NCBI GenBank assembly: GCA_964551295.1
Contig: CAZKDJ010000230.1
Span: 1 to 6,189 of the forward strand
Source of the DNA: JAFGED01 sp964551295
GTDB lineage: Bacteria; Chloroflexota; Anaerolineae; B4-G1
Reading direction: 5' to 3'
DNA length: 6,189 bases
The notes below the pieces were generated by a model, which had not been told where the DNA came from, searched no databases, and saw only the letters and a program-made list of their open reading frames with translations. Positions 1 to 5,367 of the stretch are shown piece by piece; position 1 is the first letter of the stretch; every line of letters begins with the position of its first letter. Position numbers and translations under genes: made by a program.

Positions 1-879
1 CGCATCGCAACTCATCCGAATGCCCGGTCCGCACCGCCGCCAGGGACAGGTGCGGCCCAGGTAATGCCCTCGCGGATCGGCCAGAAAAACGTCGCCACCC
101 CGATTAAAGCCCTGGGCGTGGCCTGCCAGTTTACGCCCCAGCGTGGCCAGCGGCTCCAGGTCTGCATCGTCGGTCACCGTCACCAGCACATCAGCGTCCT
201 TTGGCTCCGGCTCGTCGGTGGTCAGCGAGCCGATGAGGGCGATGCGGACCACGCCCGGCAGCTTGCATGCCGCGCGCACAAAGGCCAGCACCTCGGCGAT
301 GAGCCGGGCGCGCGCCGGCGGACCGGGGTCCACCTGCGCAGCTGGCTCGACGAGGACGGCGTCAATATCCTGCGAGGCGAACCAATCGAGCACCCGCCGC
401 CGCGTCCGCTCGCTCTCGAACGTGAACCAGCGTTCTTGCTCGCGGGAATGGCGGTAGAGCAAATCCTTGAAACGACGAAAGGCTCCCCGGCCGCGGATGG
501 CCGCGAACAGGCGGTCTCGCAGATCTTCATCCTGAACGGTAAAGAGGAAATCCTCCATATCGTCATAGGCCGTGTATGAATCGCCCTCGGGCAAGCCGAC
601 GTAGCGCTTGTGGTAGCCGCGCTCGATCTCGTCGGCCTCCAGCAGCATCTCCTGCTGCCACTCCGGCAGGCCGCGCCCCCGCAGCACCTGGGCCAGGTCA
701 CACGGAAACTCCACTCCCTCGTCGTCGAGTTCGGCGTAGAGATCCTCTAGCTCCCCCTGGATCTCGGCGTCGAGCGCGACCACCCGCCCGGTCTCCAGGT
801 CGAGGTAATAGTTCCGCTCAAAGCCACTGTCTTCGAAGGCCATCATCAGATCGGCCAGGTGTATTTCGAGCTTTCCCAC
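1..879 (-). CDS. UPF0158 domain fused to a nucleotidyltransferase domain, C-terminus beyond window edge
   Basis: The reading frame stays open for 293 codons and runs off the left edge, so the C-terminus is missing. Residues about 1-155 match the UPF0158 family: an N-terminal YYLDLETG motif, then AYDDMEDF, RRFKD and a W-F pair. No activity is established for that family. Residues about 185-290 look like a nucleotidyltransferase fold: the core is G217-S218, nine residues, then D228-A-D230, which fits the metal-binding hG[GS]-x(9-13)-DxD pattern. The visible end (YLGRTCPWRRC) resembles the tail of proteins annotated as nucleotidyltransferases. I chose the GTG at 879 because GGAGGT lies four bases upstream and the protein then begins where UPF0158 proteins usually do. 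An in-frame ATG at 933 overlaps the stop of the upstream gene (TGATG) and would add 18 residues. Substrate unknown. It is the last visible gene of a four-gene operon. Confidence 0.85.
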   Translation of the reverse strand, partial: MGKLEIHLADLMMAFEDSGFERNYYLDLETGRVVALDAEIQGELEDLYAELDDEGVEFPCDLAQVLRGRGLPEWQQEMLLEADEIERGYHKRYVGLPEGDSYTAYDDMEDFLFTVQDEDLRDRLFAAIRGRGAFRRFKDLLYRHSREQERWFTFESERTRRRVLDWFASQDIDAVLVEPAAQVDPGPPARARLIAEVLAFVRAACKLPGVVRIALIGSLTTDEPEPKDADVLVTVTDDADLEPLATLGRKLAGHAQGFNRGGDVFLADPRGHYLGRTCPWRRCGPGIRMSCDA

Positions 880-883
880 GTCA

Positions 884-889
884 ACCTCC
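884..889 (-). promoter_or_regulatory. Ribosome binding site deciding the UPF0158/nucleotidyltransferase start
   Basis: The minus strand reads GGAGGT four bases before the GTG at 879. The competing in-frame ATG at 933 has no such motif. This favours the GTG start, although ribosomes finishing the upstream gene could also restart at 933. Confidence 0.7.
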
Positions 890-932
890 GGCTGATCACC
901 AGTGTACCGGCCAATTGTTGAGAATGCCCACA

Positions 933-1586
933 TCAACGGTTGGCAAACCACACTGCATAGTCGTCAACGAGCTGGTAGTTGGGGGAACGTTTGTCGACGA
1001 CCTTCAAGTCGCACAGAGGAAAGGCAAACTTCTCGCGGCCGCGCCGCACGTCGACGATGATGCCATACAGATCGTCCACCAGGCCGATGCCCGTCACCTT
1101 CAGGCGATCTCCAGCCTGGAGAGGGCCTCTTTCCTGGTACTCTGATATTTCCGCCTCAAAAGGAAGCCCCAGGTTCTCGGCTAAATACTCCTCCCAGGCA
1201 TCCAAAAGCCCCATTTCGTCATCGGGGTCGATGCCTGCCAGCACCTTGCCGATGCGCTCGCCTTCCTCGCCAAGCCAGCTCCAGGCATGTTTCTCGGAGA
1301 TCTCGTCGATGGCCTTCTCAACATCTTCAGCGCTATCTTTGGGATCCGCTGGCACGATCTCTCCGGTGGAGAGGCCCATCTGCGTCCAATCCAGGCCCTG
1401 CTCCACGCACTGCGCGATCACCGCGTCGGGTGTATTTCTGAGGGTGACGCTGTCCCAGGCGATCATAACCAGGCCATCTGCGCCTGGGTCTTTCACAAGG
1501 CGGCCCTGCCACCCGTCGATCTGGATATCAAGATCGGGGTCTCGGACTTTTGGCTTGACCATGACGGAATCGCCCATTTTAAGCAT
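933..1586 (-). CDS. CcbP-like calcium-binding protein with an extra N-terminal domain
   Basis: This is a 217-residue acidic, soluble protein with no signal peptide or membrane segment. Residues about 127-217 match the CcbP family (Pfam Calci_bind_CcbP). Recognisable features are a WEEYLAENLGLPFEAE opening, GPLQAGD, the DDLYGIIVDVRRG strand pair, FPLCDLKVVD, and the SPNYQLVDDYAVWFANR end. In Anabaena, CcbP binds Ca2+ through acidic surface patches and influences heterocyst formation. That role cannot be assumed here. Residues about 1-75 form a second small domain (GDSV.VKP, DGWQGRLV, IAWDSVTLR) that resembles a small beta-barrel; I know it only from similar hypothetical proteins. The start ATG has AGGAGG seven bases upstream; a second ATG three codons in is less well placed. 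The gene lies 48 bases after the HEAT-like gene, and its TGA overlaps an ATG of the next frame. Confidence 0.85.
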   Translation of the reverse strand: MLKMGDSVMVKPKVRDPDLDIQIDGWQGRLVKDPGADGLVMIAWDSVTLRNTPDAVIAQCVEQGLDWTQMGLSTGEIVPADPKDSAEDVEKAIDEISEKHAWSWLGEEGERIGKVLAGIDPDDEMGLLDAWEEYLAENLGLPFEAEISEYQERGPLQAGDRLKVTGIGLVDDLYGIIVDVRRGREKFAFPLCDLKVVDKRSPNYQLVDDYAVWFANR

Positions 1587-1593
1587 CAGGCTT

Positions 1594-1599
1594 CCTCCT
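1594..1599 (-). promoter_or_regulatory. Strong ribosome binding site of the CcbP-like gene
   Basis: The minus strand reads AGGAGG seven bases before the ATG at 1586. It fixes that start and predicts efficient independent translation inside the operon. Confidence 0.75.
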
Positions 1600-1634
1600 G
1601 CACACTCAGCTCCACCAGGTTGCCTCGATTCTCC

Positions 1635-2855
1635 TCATTCGCTATCAAAAAGGCGTCCGTAGAGCTCGACGTCATCCCAATCGAGTATATCCAGGTCGGA
1701 GGGAACGATGATCGATTCGTCGATCCTTTGCTGCTCAAAGGCCTCGGCAACGGTCCCCCCGGCCTCGACAGCCTCCAAACTGTTCAAGACCCACGCGATG
1801 TAGGCATTGGCCTCCACGTCCTCGGCCGGCGCACGGCGCAGAAGGTCGGCCAGGCGGCGCACGATGCTCCCTCGCTGCTTGGGGTGAGCGCGGGCAATGT
1901 TTCTCAATCCCAGCATCGCGATCGCGCGCTGCCCGGGATCGTGTCCGTGGTTTTCCACGCAATCCCACAGAGGCGGCTCGGCCTGCGGACCCATCCGCCC
2001 CCAGGCCACGGCCAGGCGGTCCGAAAGCCAATCGTTCTCCCGGCCCAACAACGCGCACAACTCCCCGGCGACCTTGTGGGCGCGCAAGTACCCCAGCATA
2101 TTCAGCGCGTGGTAGGGTGCCCAACTGGCAGGCTCTCCGGGCCAGCCGTCCAGCAGGCCTTCATCCAGGGTCATGCGCACCAGGTCGTCGATGACCGGAT
2201 GCCACTTGTTCACGTTCCTGGCGTTGTTCTTTGCGCGCTCATCGTCCAGATTCCAGCCCCAATCGAGCAACGTACGCGCGGGGTAGTCGTATGTGCTGGC
2301 AGGCGGTGGGTTGAAATCCGCCGGCCGCGGCGGCACGTCGGGCGGCGTGATGTCGTCCCAATAGGCATCTATGAGCAGCAGGTCGCGCAGCTCCCGCTCG
2401 CGAGCGCTGGGTTTGCGGGGGATAAGCGATGCGAATGTGCGCTTGGCGTTCAGCAGGCCATACTCGTAGGATAGATCGCTGTACTCCTGCCAGCTCAAGA
2501 AGGGCCGGCTGCCCCCAAATCCGGCAAAGACGCGCCGATATTCGCGATAGGTCGCGGCCTCGTCGCCGATCAACTCGGAGCGCATCGCACGCTGTTGGAA
2601 TCTCTCCAATACCAGGGAGACCTCCTGGGGGCCATACCGCCGAATGAGCGCCTCCATCTTGCGGTCGTCGCACTGTGGCGTTATCAGAAGTGGGATCAAC
2701 TCGCGCAGCAGTCTGTCCCGCCGCTCGACGATGCGCTCTCGTTCGGCAGGCGATGGATAGCCCCTCAGCTCCTTTTGGTCACTCCTTCGCGGACGGCGTT
2801 GTCTTCGCTTGTGGCTCACCGCATCCTCACGTGTCAAGCGTGCGCCTGGGCCCAC
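1635..2855 (-). CDS. Hypothetical protein with HEAT-like helical repeats
   Basis: I do not recognise a named family for this 406-residue soluble protein. Residues about 14-30 are strongly basic (KRRQRRPRR). Residues 38-115 are charged and helical. A proline-rich stretch (about 169-192, PPDVPPRPADFNPPP) acts as a linker. Residues about 245-375 read as stacked amphipathic helices (ALNMLGYLRAHKVAGELCALL, then a DRLAVAWGRMG helix, then AIAMLGLRNIARAHP, then IAWVLNSLEAVEA) in the pattern of HEAT/armadillo repeats, which usually serve as protein- or nucleic-acid-binding scaffolds. The GTG at 2855 has GGAG six bases upstream and sits three bases after the previous stop. A GTG at 2819 (protein beginning with SHKRRQ after the start) with GAGG upstream is a real alternative. 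The acidic C-terminus (DLDILDWDDVELYG) contrasts with the basic N-terminus. No catalytic motif is visible. Confidence 0.8.
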   Translation of the reverse strand: MGPGARLTREDAVSHKRRQRRPRRSDQKELRGYPSPAERERIVERRDRLLRELIPLLITPQCDDRKMEALIRRYGPQEVSLVLERFQQRAMRSELIGDEAATYREYRRVFAGFGGSRPFLSWQEYSDLSYEYGLLNAKRTFASLIPRKPSARERELRDLLLIDAYWDDITPPDVPPRPADFNPPPASTYDYPARTLLDWGWNLDDERAKNNARNVNKWHPVIDDLVRMTLDEGLLDGWPGEPASWAPYHALNMLGYLRAHKVAGELCALLGRENDWLSDRLAVAWGRMGPQAEPPLWDCVENHGHDPGQRAIAMLGLRNIARAHPKQRGSIVRRLADLLRRAPAEDVEANAYIAWVLNSLEAVEAGGTVAEAFEQQRIDESIIVPSDLDILDWDDVELYGRLFDSE

Positions 2856-2858
2856 GGC

Positions 2859-3587
2859 TCACTCCAACCCCAGCATCTTTTTGACCTTGCGATAGTCCGG
2901 GGCAAACATCCCCGGCGTCCGGGCCATTCTCTCTTGCATTTCTACCGAGTCCTCAATCAACGCTAGGACCTGCCGGCGGCCCTCTGGCGTTTTGACCGCC
3001 TGCCGGGGCGTCAAGCCACCCAGTGCCGGGATCGAATCATCGATCCACTGGCGCAGCATCTTTTCTTCAAGCTCGGCGACGAACTCGGGCGGGGGGATGA
3101 ACGGCTCTTCCGGCTCGGCCCTGGGTTTTCTTTCGCGGAGCGCCTCGGCCGCGTCCTGGACCTTGGTCTCGACCAGCCGGATGCGGTTTCCCAACAGTTG
3201 CTCCAACCTGCGCCGGCAGTCGTCCAGGCGGCGCTTGGACGGCGCTTCCACCTCCAGCGCCGTCGGCGTCACCGTCAGTTGCGCCAGCACGCGCCGGCCG
3301 ATAGGCGCGAACAGTGCTGGGGCATCGGGGCGCGTCTCGTACCATGGAAAGCGAAACGTCCTATCGGGTTCTGGCTCCGCGTCGTCCTCAAGCCCAAAAT
3401 CAACCGCCAGCCGCAGGATCGATAGGATGTCCTCCGGCGCGGTGTGCCGGTAACGGGCAGTCGCCACGACGATCTCGTCGCCCTCGGGCGTCGTCAGCCG
3501 GATGCCGCCCGGCAGCGCGCGGCGTCCGGCTGACGGGCGTCCGGAACGGCTGAGCGATCTGCGTCTTTTGATTCGTTTTTTGCTCAT
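2859..3587 (-). CDS. Hypothetical basic protein with MbcA/ParS-like C-terminal segment
   Basis: This 242-residue protein opens with a very basic tail (MSKKRIKRRR), suggesting nucleic-acid or ribosome contact. Residues about 28-150 form an undefined alpha/beta region. Residues about 168-215 (a W-I-D-D, then IPALGGLTPRQAVKTPEGR block) are a recognisable C-terminal module seen in SEC-C-type and other hypothetical proteins. It resembles the toxin-binding domain of Xre/MbcA/ParS antitoxins (W, a GG-x-TP turn, then a G-R helix). That resemblance is suggestive, not proof of antitoxin function. No cysteine-rich SEC-C motif is present. I chose the ATG at 3587, with AAGG about five bases upstream. A TTG at 3620 would extend it by 11 residues but has a ribosome binding site almost touching it. 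It is the first gene of the operon, three bases before the next start. Confidence 0.75.
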   Translation of the reverse strand: MSKKRIKRRRSLSRSGRPSAGRRALPGGIRLTTPEGDEIVVATARYRHTAPEDILSILRLAVDFGLEDDAEPEPDRTFRFPWYETRPDAPALFAPIGRRVLAQLTVTPTALEVEAPSKRRLDDCRRRLEQLLGNRIRLVETKVQDAAEALRERKPRAEPEEPFIPPPEFVAELEEKMLRQWIDDSIPALGGLTPRQAVKTPEGRRQVLALIEDSVEMQERMARTPGMFAPDYRKVKKMLGLE

Positions 3588-3638
3588 AGCAACCTTGTTT
3601 TTCCACTCCTGTAGTGACAAACCTCTTGGTAGCTCACG

Positions 3639-3785
3639 CTATCCCCTGTTATCGTGCTCCGCTCGTATCTTCTCCGACAGCGCCCCCGCTGGCTCATCTT
3701 CCGGACGCTGCTCCACCAGCTCCCCGCGGGAGGCGCGGACCAGGATAGGCTGATCCACCTGCTCCAACCGGCGGTGGGTGGTCAC
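3639..3785 (-). pseudogene. HsdS C-terminal remnant (type I restriction specificity subunit)
   Basis: A minus-strand frame of 48 codons runs from a GTG at 3785 to a TAG at 3639-3641. Its residues 7-42 (RLEQVDQPIL, then RASRGELVEQ, then EDEPAGALSEKIRAE) match the conserved end of type I restriction-modification specificity subunits, typically seen as VDQAILAKAFRGELVPQDPNDEPA followed by LLERIRAE. Complete HsdS proteins are around 400 residues with two target-recognition domains. Here only the last conserved helix and tail remain, so it cannot specify DNA. Upstream in the frame a TAG occurs 48 bases before the GTG. No hsdR or hsdM is visible. It lies 51 bases before the first operon gene on the same strand, so that operon may have stood downstream of an hsd locus. 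The first few codons (VTTH) may derive from recombinase sequence. Confidence 0.7.
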
Positions 3786-3790
3786 GGCCG

Positions 3791-3927
3791 GCCCTCGACC
3801 GCGGCGCTGACGACCACTGCCGGAATAGGCCTATGCCGTTGTCGACGTGCAACAGCCGGATCGGATCACCGCCAGTATACCCCGATTGCCCACGTGCTGT
3901 CAAACGAAAAGCACAGCGGTCGAGGGC
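3791..3927. repeat. Inverted repeat at the broken ends of the hsdS and integrase remnants
   Basis: The 12-mer GCGGTCGAGGGC occurs at 3916-3927 on the plus strand and as a perfect inverted copy at 3791-3802. Beyond it the likeness continues: GTGACC follows directly at 3928-3933, and after a five-base insertion (CGGCC) in the inverted copy (3785-3780), then a shared CAC three bases later. The arms are 113 bases apart. If the insertion is ignored, the inverted copy reads AVEGVTTH where the integrase reads AVEGVTPH. It therefore looks like a second, decayed copy of integrase sequence joined to hsdS. Confidence 0.65.
3821..3838. repeat. Near-perfect 18-bp palindrome
   Basis: ATAGGCCTAT (3825-3834) is a perfect 10-bp palindrome, flanked after one mismatch by CGG and CCG. 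It lies in the junction between the two gene remnants. It could be a decayed recombination or protein-binding site, or chance. Confidence 0.35.
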
Positions 3928-4098
3928 GTGACCCCGCACACCTTCCACCACACGGTGGCCACGCAGCTGGTGCGCGATCCCGAGGTGGATCTGGTCACCG
4001 CCGAAACTTTCCTGGGCCACAGTCGGCTGGATACGACCGCACGGTATAGTCAGCCCAGCGAGGAGGATTTAGAGAAGGCGGCAAAAAAGCTGGGTTGA
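3847..4098 (+). pseudogene. Tyrosine recombinase (phage-type integrase) C-terminal remnant
   Basis: Residues 23-83 of this 83-codon frame are the C-terminal end of a tyrosine recombinase: TPHTFHHTVATQLV, then a variable helix, LGHSRLDTTARY, and SEEDLEKAAKKL. The late histidine (LGH) and the nucleophilic tyrosine (RY) are present. The HxxR motif, however, reads H-T-F-H (codons 3937-3948), so the second catalytic arginine is a histidine (CAC where CGC would give Arg). Full enzymes are about 300 residues. The N-terminal DNA-binding domain and the first catalytic arginine are absent, and codons 1-22 show no family likeness, so recognisable homology starts near 3913. It is certainly inactive. It points away from the hsdS remnant. 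The nominal GTG start at 3847 is not meaningful. Confidence 0.85.
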
Positions 4099-4269
4099 AG
4101 AAACCTGCTATATGGCGCATCCCATTGCGCTATTACTGTCGAACCTTCCCCCAACCGCCATCGGCGATCACGGTCTCGACTACCCTACCCTCTTGAGGCC
4201 GCCGTTCCCGACGATCTTGCCCGCACGCGCCTCCCCCGCAGCCCCAAATGGTCAGCGCCCATCGCCGGC
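4099..4269. other. Non-coding stretch with no recognised feature
   Basis: After the integrase remnant I see no convincing coding frame, terminator or repeat. A weak inverted repeat (GCGCA, six bases, TGCGC) lies close to the integrase stop. A 100-codon plus-strand frame crossing 4112-4414 has proline-rich, low-information content and no family likeness, so it is not called. Together with the promoter and leader that follow, this makes 337 bases without a gene. Confidence 0.6.
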
Positions 4270-4298
4270 TTGCCAGCACAGCCCGGATGTGCTATGCT
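4270..4298 (+). promoter_or_regulatory. Probable sigma70-type promoter of the AMP nucleosidase gene
   Basis: TTGCCA (4270-4275) and TATGCT (4293-4298) are separated by exactly 17 bases, matching the -35/-10 pattern with four or five of six consensus bases in each box. Transcription would begin near 4305, giving a leader of about 130 bases. A second -10-like TATACT at 4380-4385 has no -35 partner at the right distance. Confidence 0.5.
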
Positions 4299-4309
4299 TT
4301 CGCGAGCAA

Positions 4310-4370
4310 GCGGGGGTAGCCGATGCTGCGGCTGGTGCGCTGCGCGCCCTGCCTCACGCAGATGACCCGC
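4310..4370 (+). promoter_or_regulatory. Folded GC-rich leader upstream of the AMP nucleosidase gene
   Basis: Three nested helices can form: GCGGG (4310-4314) with CCCGC (4366-4370), CTGCG (4326-4330) with CGCAG (4357-4361), and GGTGCG (4334-4339) with CGCGCC (4343-4348) closed by a three-base loop. It starts a few bases after the predicted transcription start. No U-run follows, so it is not a simple terminator. I do not recognise a known riboswitch class. GC-rich sequence folds easily, so function is unproven. Confidence 0.3.
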
Positions 4371-4401
4371 CCGTGAAATTATACTTAACAAGAGAGCATC
4401 A

Positions 4402-4464
4402 ATGGACTGCCTAGCCACAAGGGGGACAACGGCAGATGGACATGAAGCAGCGGATTGTGAGTGA
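4402..4464 (+). CDS. Possible 20-codon upstream frame overlapping the AMP nucleosidase start
   Basis: An ATG at 4402 preceded by AAGAGAG at good spacing opens a 20-codon frame (MDCLATRGTTADGHEAADCE) that ends with TGA at 4462-4464, inside the start of the nucleosidase gene and in another frame. If translated, it would bring ribosomes across the nucleosidase ribosome binding site and could tune its expression. There is no protein likeness. It may be fortuitous. Confidence 0.2.
   Translation: MDCLATRGTTADGHEAADCE
4419..4425 (+). promoter_or_regulatory. Ribosome binding site of the AMP nucleosidase gene
   Basis: AAGGGGG lies ten bases before the ATG at 4436. The spacing is slightly long, but a second ATG two codons later would be still farther away, which supports 4436 as the start. 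Confidence 0.5.
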
Positions 4465-5206
4465 CTGGCTGCCACGATACACTGGAAAACCACTGGACGA
4501 GTTCGGCAAATATGTCCTACTGGTCAACTTTTCCAACTATGTGCAGATGTTCGCCGAGTGGCACGGCGTGCCCATCTGCGGCAAGGATAAGCCCATGCCC
4601 AATGCGACTGCAGACGGCATCACCATCATCAACTTTGGCATGGGCAGTGCCAACGCCGCGACGGCTATGGATTTGCTCACGAGCATTCAACCGGAAGCAT
4701 GCCTCTTTCTCGGCAAGTGCGGCGGACTGAAGCGCAAGAACAAGCTGGGCGATCTCATTCTGCCAATCGCTGCAATCCGTGGAGAGGGCACTTCGAACGA
4801 CTACTTCCCGCCCGAGGTACCCGCCCTGCCGGCCTTTAGCCTGCAAAAGGCAGTGTCATCCACCATACGCGATCAGGGTTGCGACTACTGGACTGGAACG
4901 GTCTATACGACCAATCGTCGTGTTTGGGAGCATGACGAAGAGTTCAAAAGCTACCTACGGCGCGTACGGTGTATGTCAATCGACATGGAGACGGCAACGG
5001 TCTTTATCACAGGCTTTTACAACCAGATTCCGACGGGGGCGCTGTTGCTGGTCTCTGACCAGCCAATGATTCCTGAAGGAGTGAAGACTGAGAAAAGCGA
5101 CCGGAAGGTGACGGAGGAATACACACATCTTCACCTGCGAATCGGCATCAAGTCGTTGCACGAACTCATCAACAAGGGAATGTCAGTGAAGCATTTGAGG
5201 TTCTGA
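4436..5206 (+). CDS. amn: AMP nucleosidase, short form
   Basis: This enzyme hydrolyses the N-glycosidic bond of AMP to adenine and ribose 5-phosphate (EC 3.2.2.4) in the cytoplasm, linking nucleotide balance to purine salvage. The 256-residue protein is nearly collinear with the short AMP nucleosidases of Bacteroidota. Shared landmarks are WLPRYTG, FGKY-LL-NF-NYV, the INFGMGS ribose-phosphate loop (65-71), FLGKCGGLKRKNKLGDLILP (91-110), RGEGTSNDY, VYTTNRRVWEHDEEF, DMETAT with E185, and LVSDQPMIPEGVKTEKSD with D208. E185 and D208 fit the ribose-contacting Glu and the base-protonating Asp of this superfamily. The long E. coli Amn (about 480 residues) carries an extra N-terminal regulatory domain that is absent here. 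The gene is visibly less GC-rich than the minus-strand operon, which fits acquisition from another lineage. It has its own promoter candidate, and a related nucleosidase lies 161 bases downstream. Confidence 0.93.
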   Translation: MDMKQRIVSDWLPRYTGKPLDEFGKYVLLVNFSNYVQMFAEWHGVPICGKDKPMPNATADGITIINFGMGSANAATAMDLLTSIQPEACLFLGKCGGLKRKNKLGDLILPIAAIRGEGTSNDYFPPEVPALPAFSLQKAVSSTIRDQGCDYWTGTVYTTNRRVWEHDEEFKSYLRRVRCMSIDMETATVFITGFYNQIPTGALLLVSDQPMIPEGVKTEKSDRKVTEEYTHLHLRIGIKSLHELINKGMSVKHLRF

Positions 5207-5306
5207 CCCGAACGTTCATCTTTCGTGCGAGCGGCCCAACCAGTTACTGCACCTCTTCGGCCCGCGTTGTGTCAGCGACTTTTGCTTTTGTCTGGCTTGA
5301 GGCATA

Positions 5307-5337
5307 GTGGCGGGTAGGCGCAGCGGTTACCCGCCAC
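5307..5337 (+). promoter_or_regulatory. Perfect 10-bp hairpin upstream of the second nucleosidase gene
   Basis: GTGGCGGGTA (5307-5316) and TACCCGCCAC (5328-5337) form a perfect 10-bp stem with an 11-base loop, 30 bases before the ATG at 5368. No U-run follows on either strand, so a standard intrinsic terminator is unlikely. It could be an operator dyad, an mRNA-stabilising stem, or a leader element for the downstream gene. The rest of the 161-base gap shows only a weak promoter-like TTGCTT with TAGTGG 17 bases on, whose -10 box would overlap the stem. Confidence 0.5.
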
Positions 5338-5367
5338 AGTTATGGTCGGTGAGGGAGTTGCCTCCAT

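Noticed and set aside
222..701. A 159-codon minus-strand open frame
   Set aside because: It is out of frame with the UPF0158/nucleotidyltransferase gene, which is open across the whole region and has recognisable motifs.
979..1662. A 227-codon plus-strand open frame rich in serine and proline
   Set aside because: It is antisense to the CcbP-like gene; composition is typical of a shadow frame in GC-rich DNA.
1287..2474. A 395-codon plus-strand open frame
   Set aside because: It lies antisense to the CcbP-like and HEAT-like genes, crosses their boundary, and its protein lacks family likeness. The minus-strand genes have ribosome binding sites, operon spacing and (for CcbP) clear homology.
3694..4020. 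A 108-codon minus-strand frame across the integrase and hsdS remnants
   Set aside because: Its translation is glycine- and arginine-rich without likeness, and the HsdS and integrase matches are in other frames.
4380..4385. TATACT as a -10 box for the AMP nucleosidase gene
   Set aside because: No acceptable -35 hexamer lies 16-18 bases upstream, whereas the pair at 4270-4298 is well spaced.
4112..4414. A 100-codon plus-strand frame
   Set aside because: Proline-rich, no ribosome binding site, no family likeness, and it runs through the predicted promoter and folded leader.
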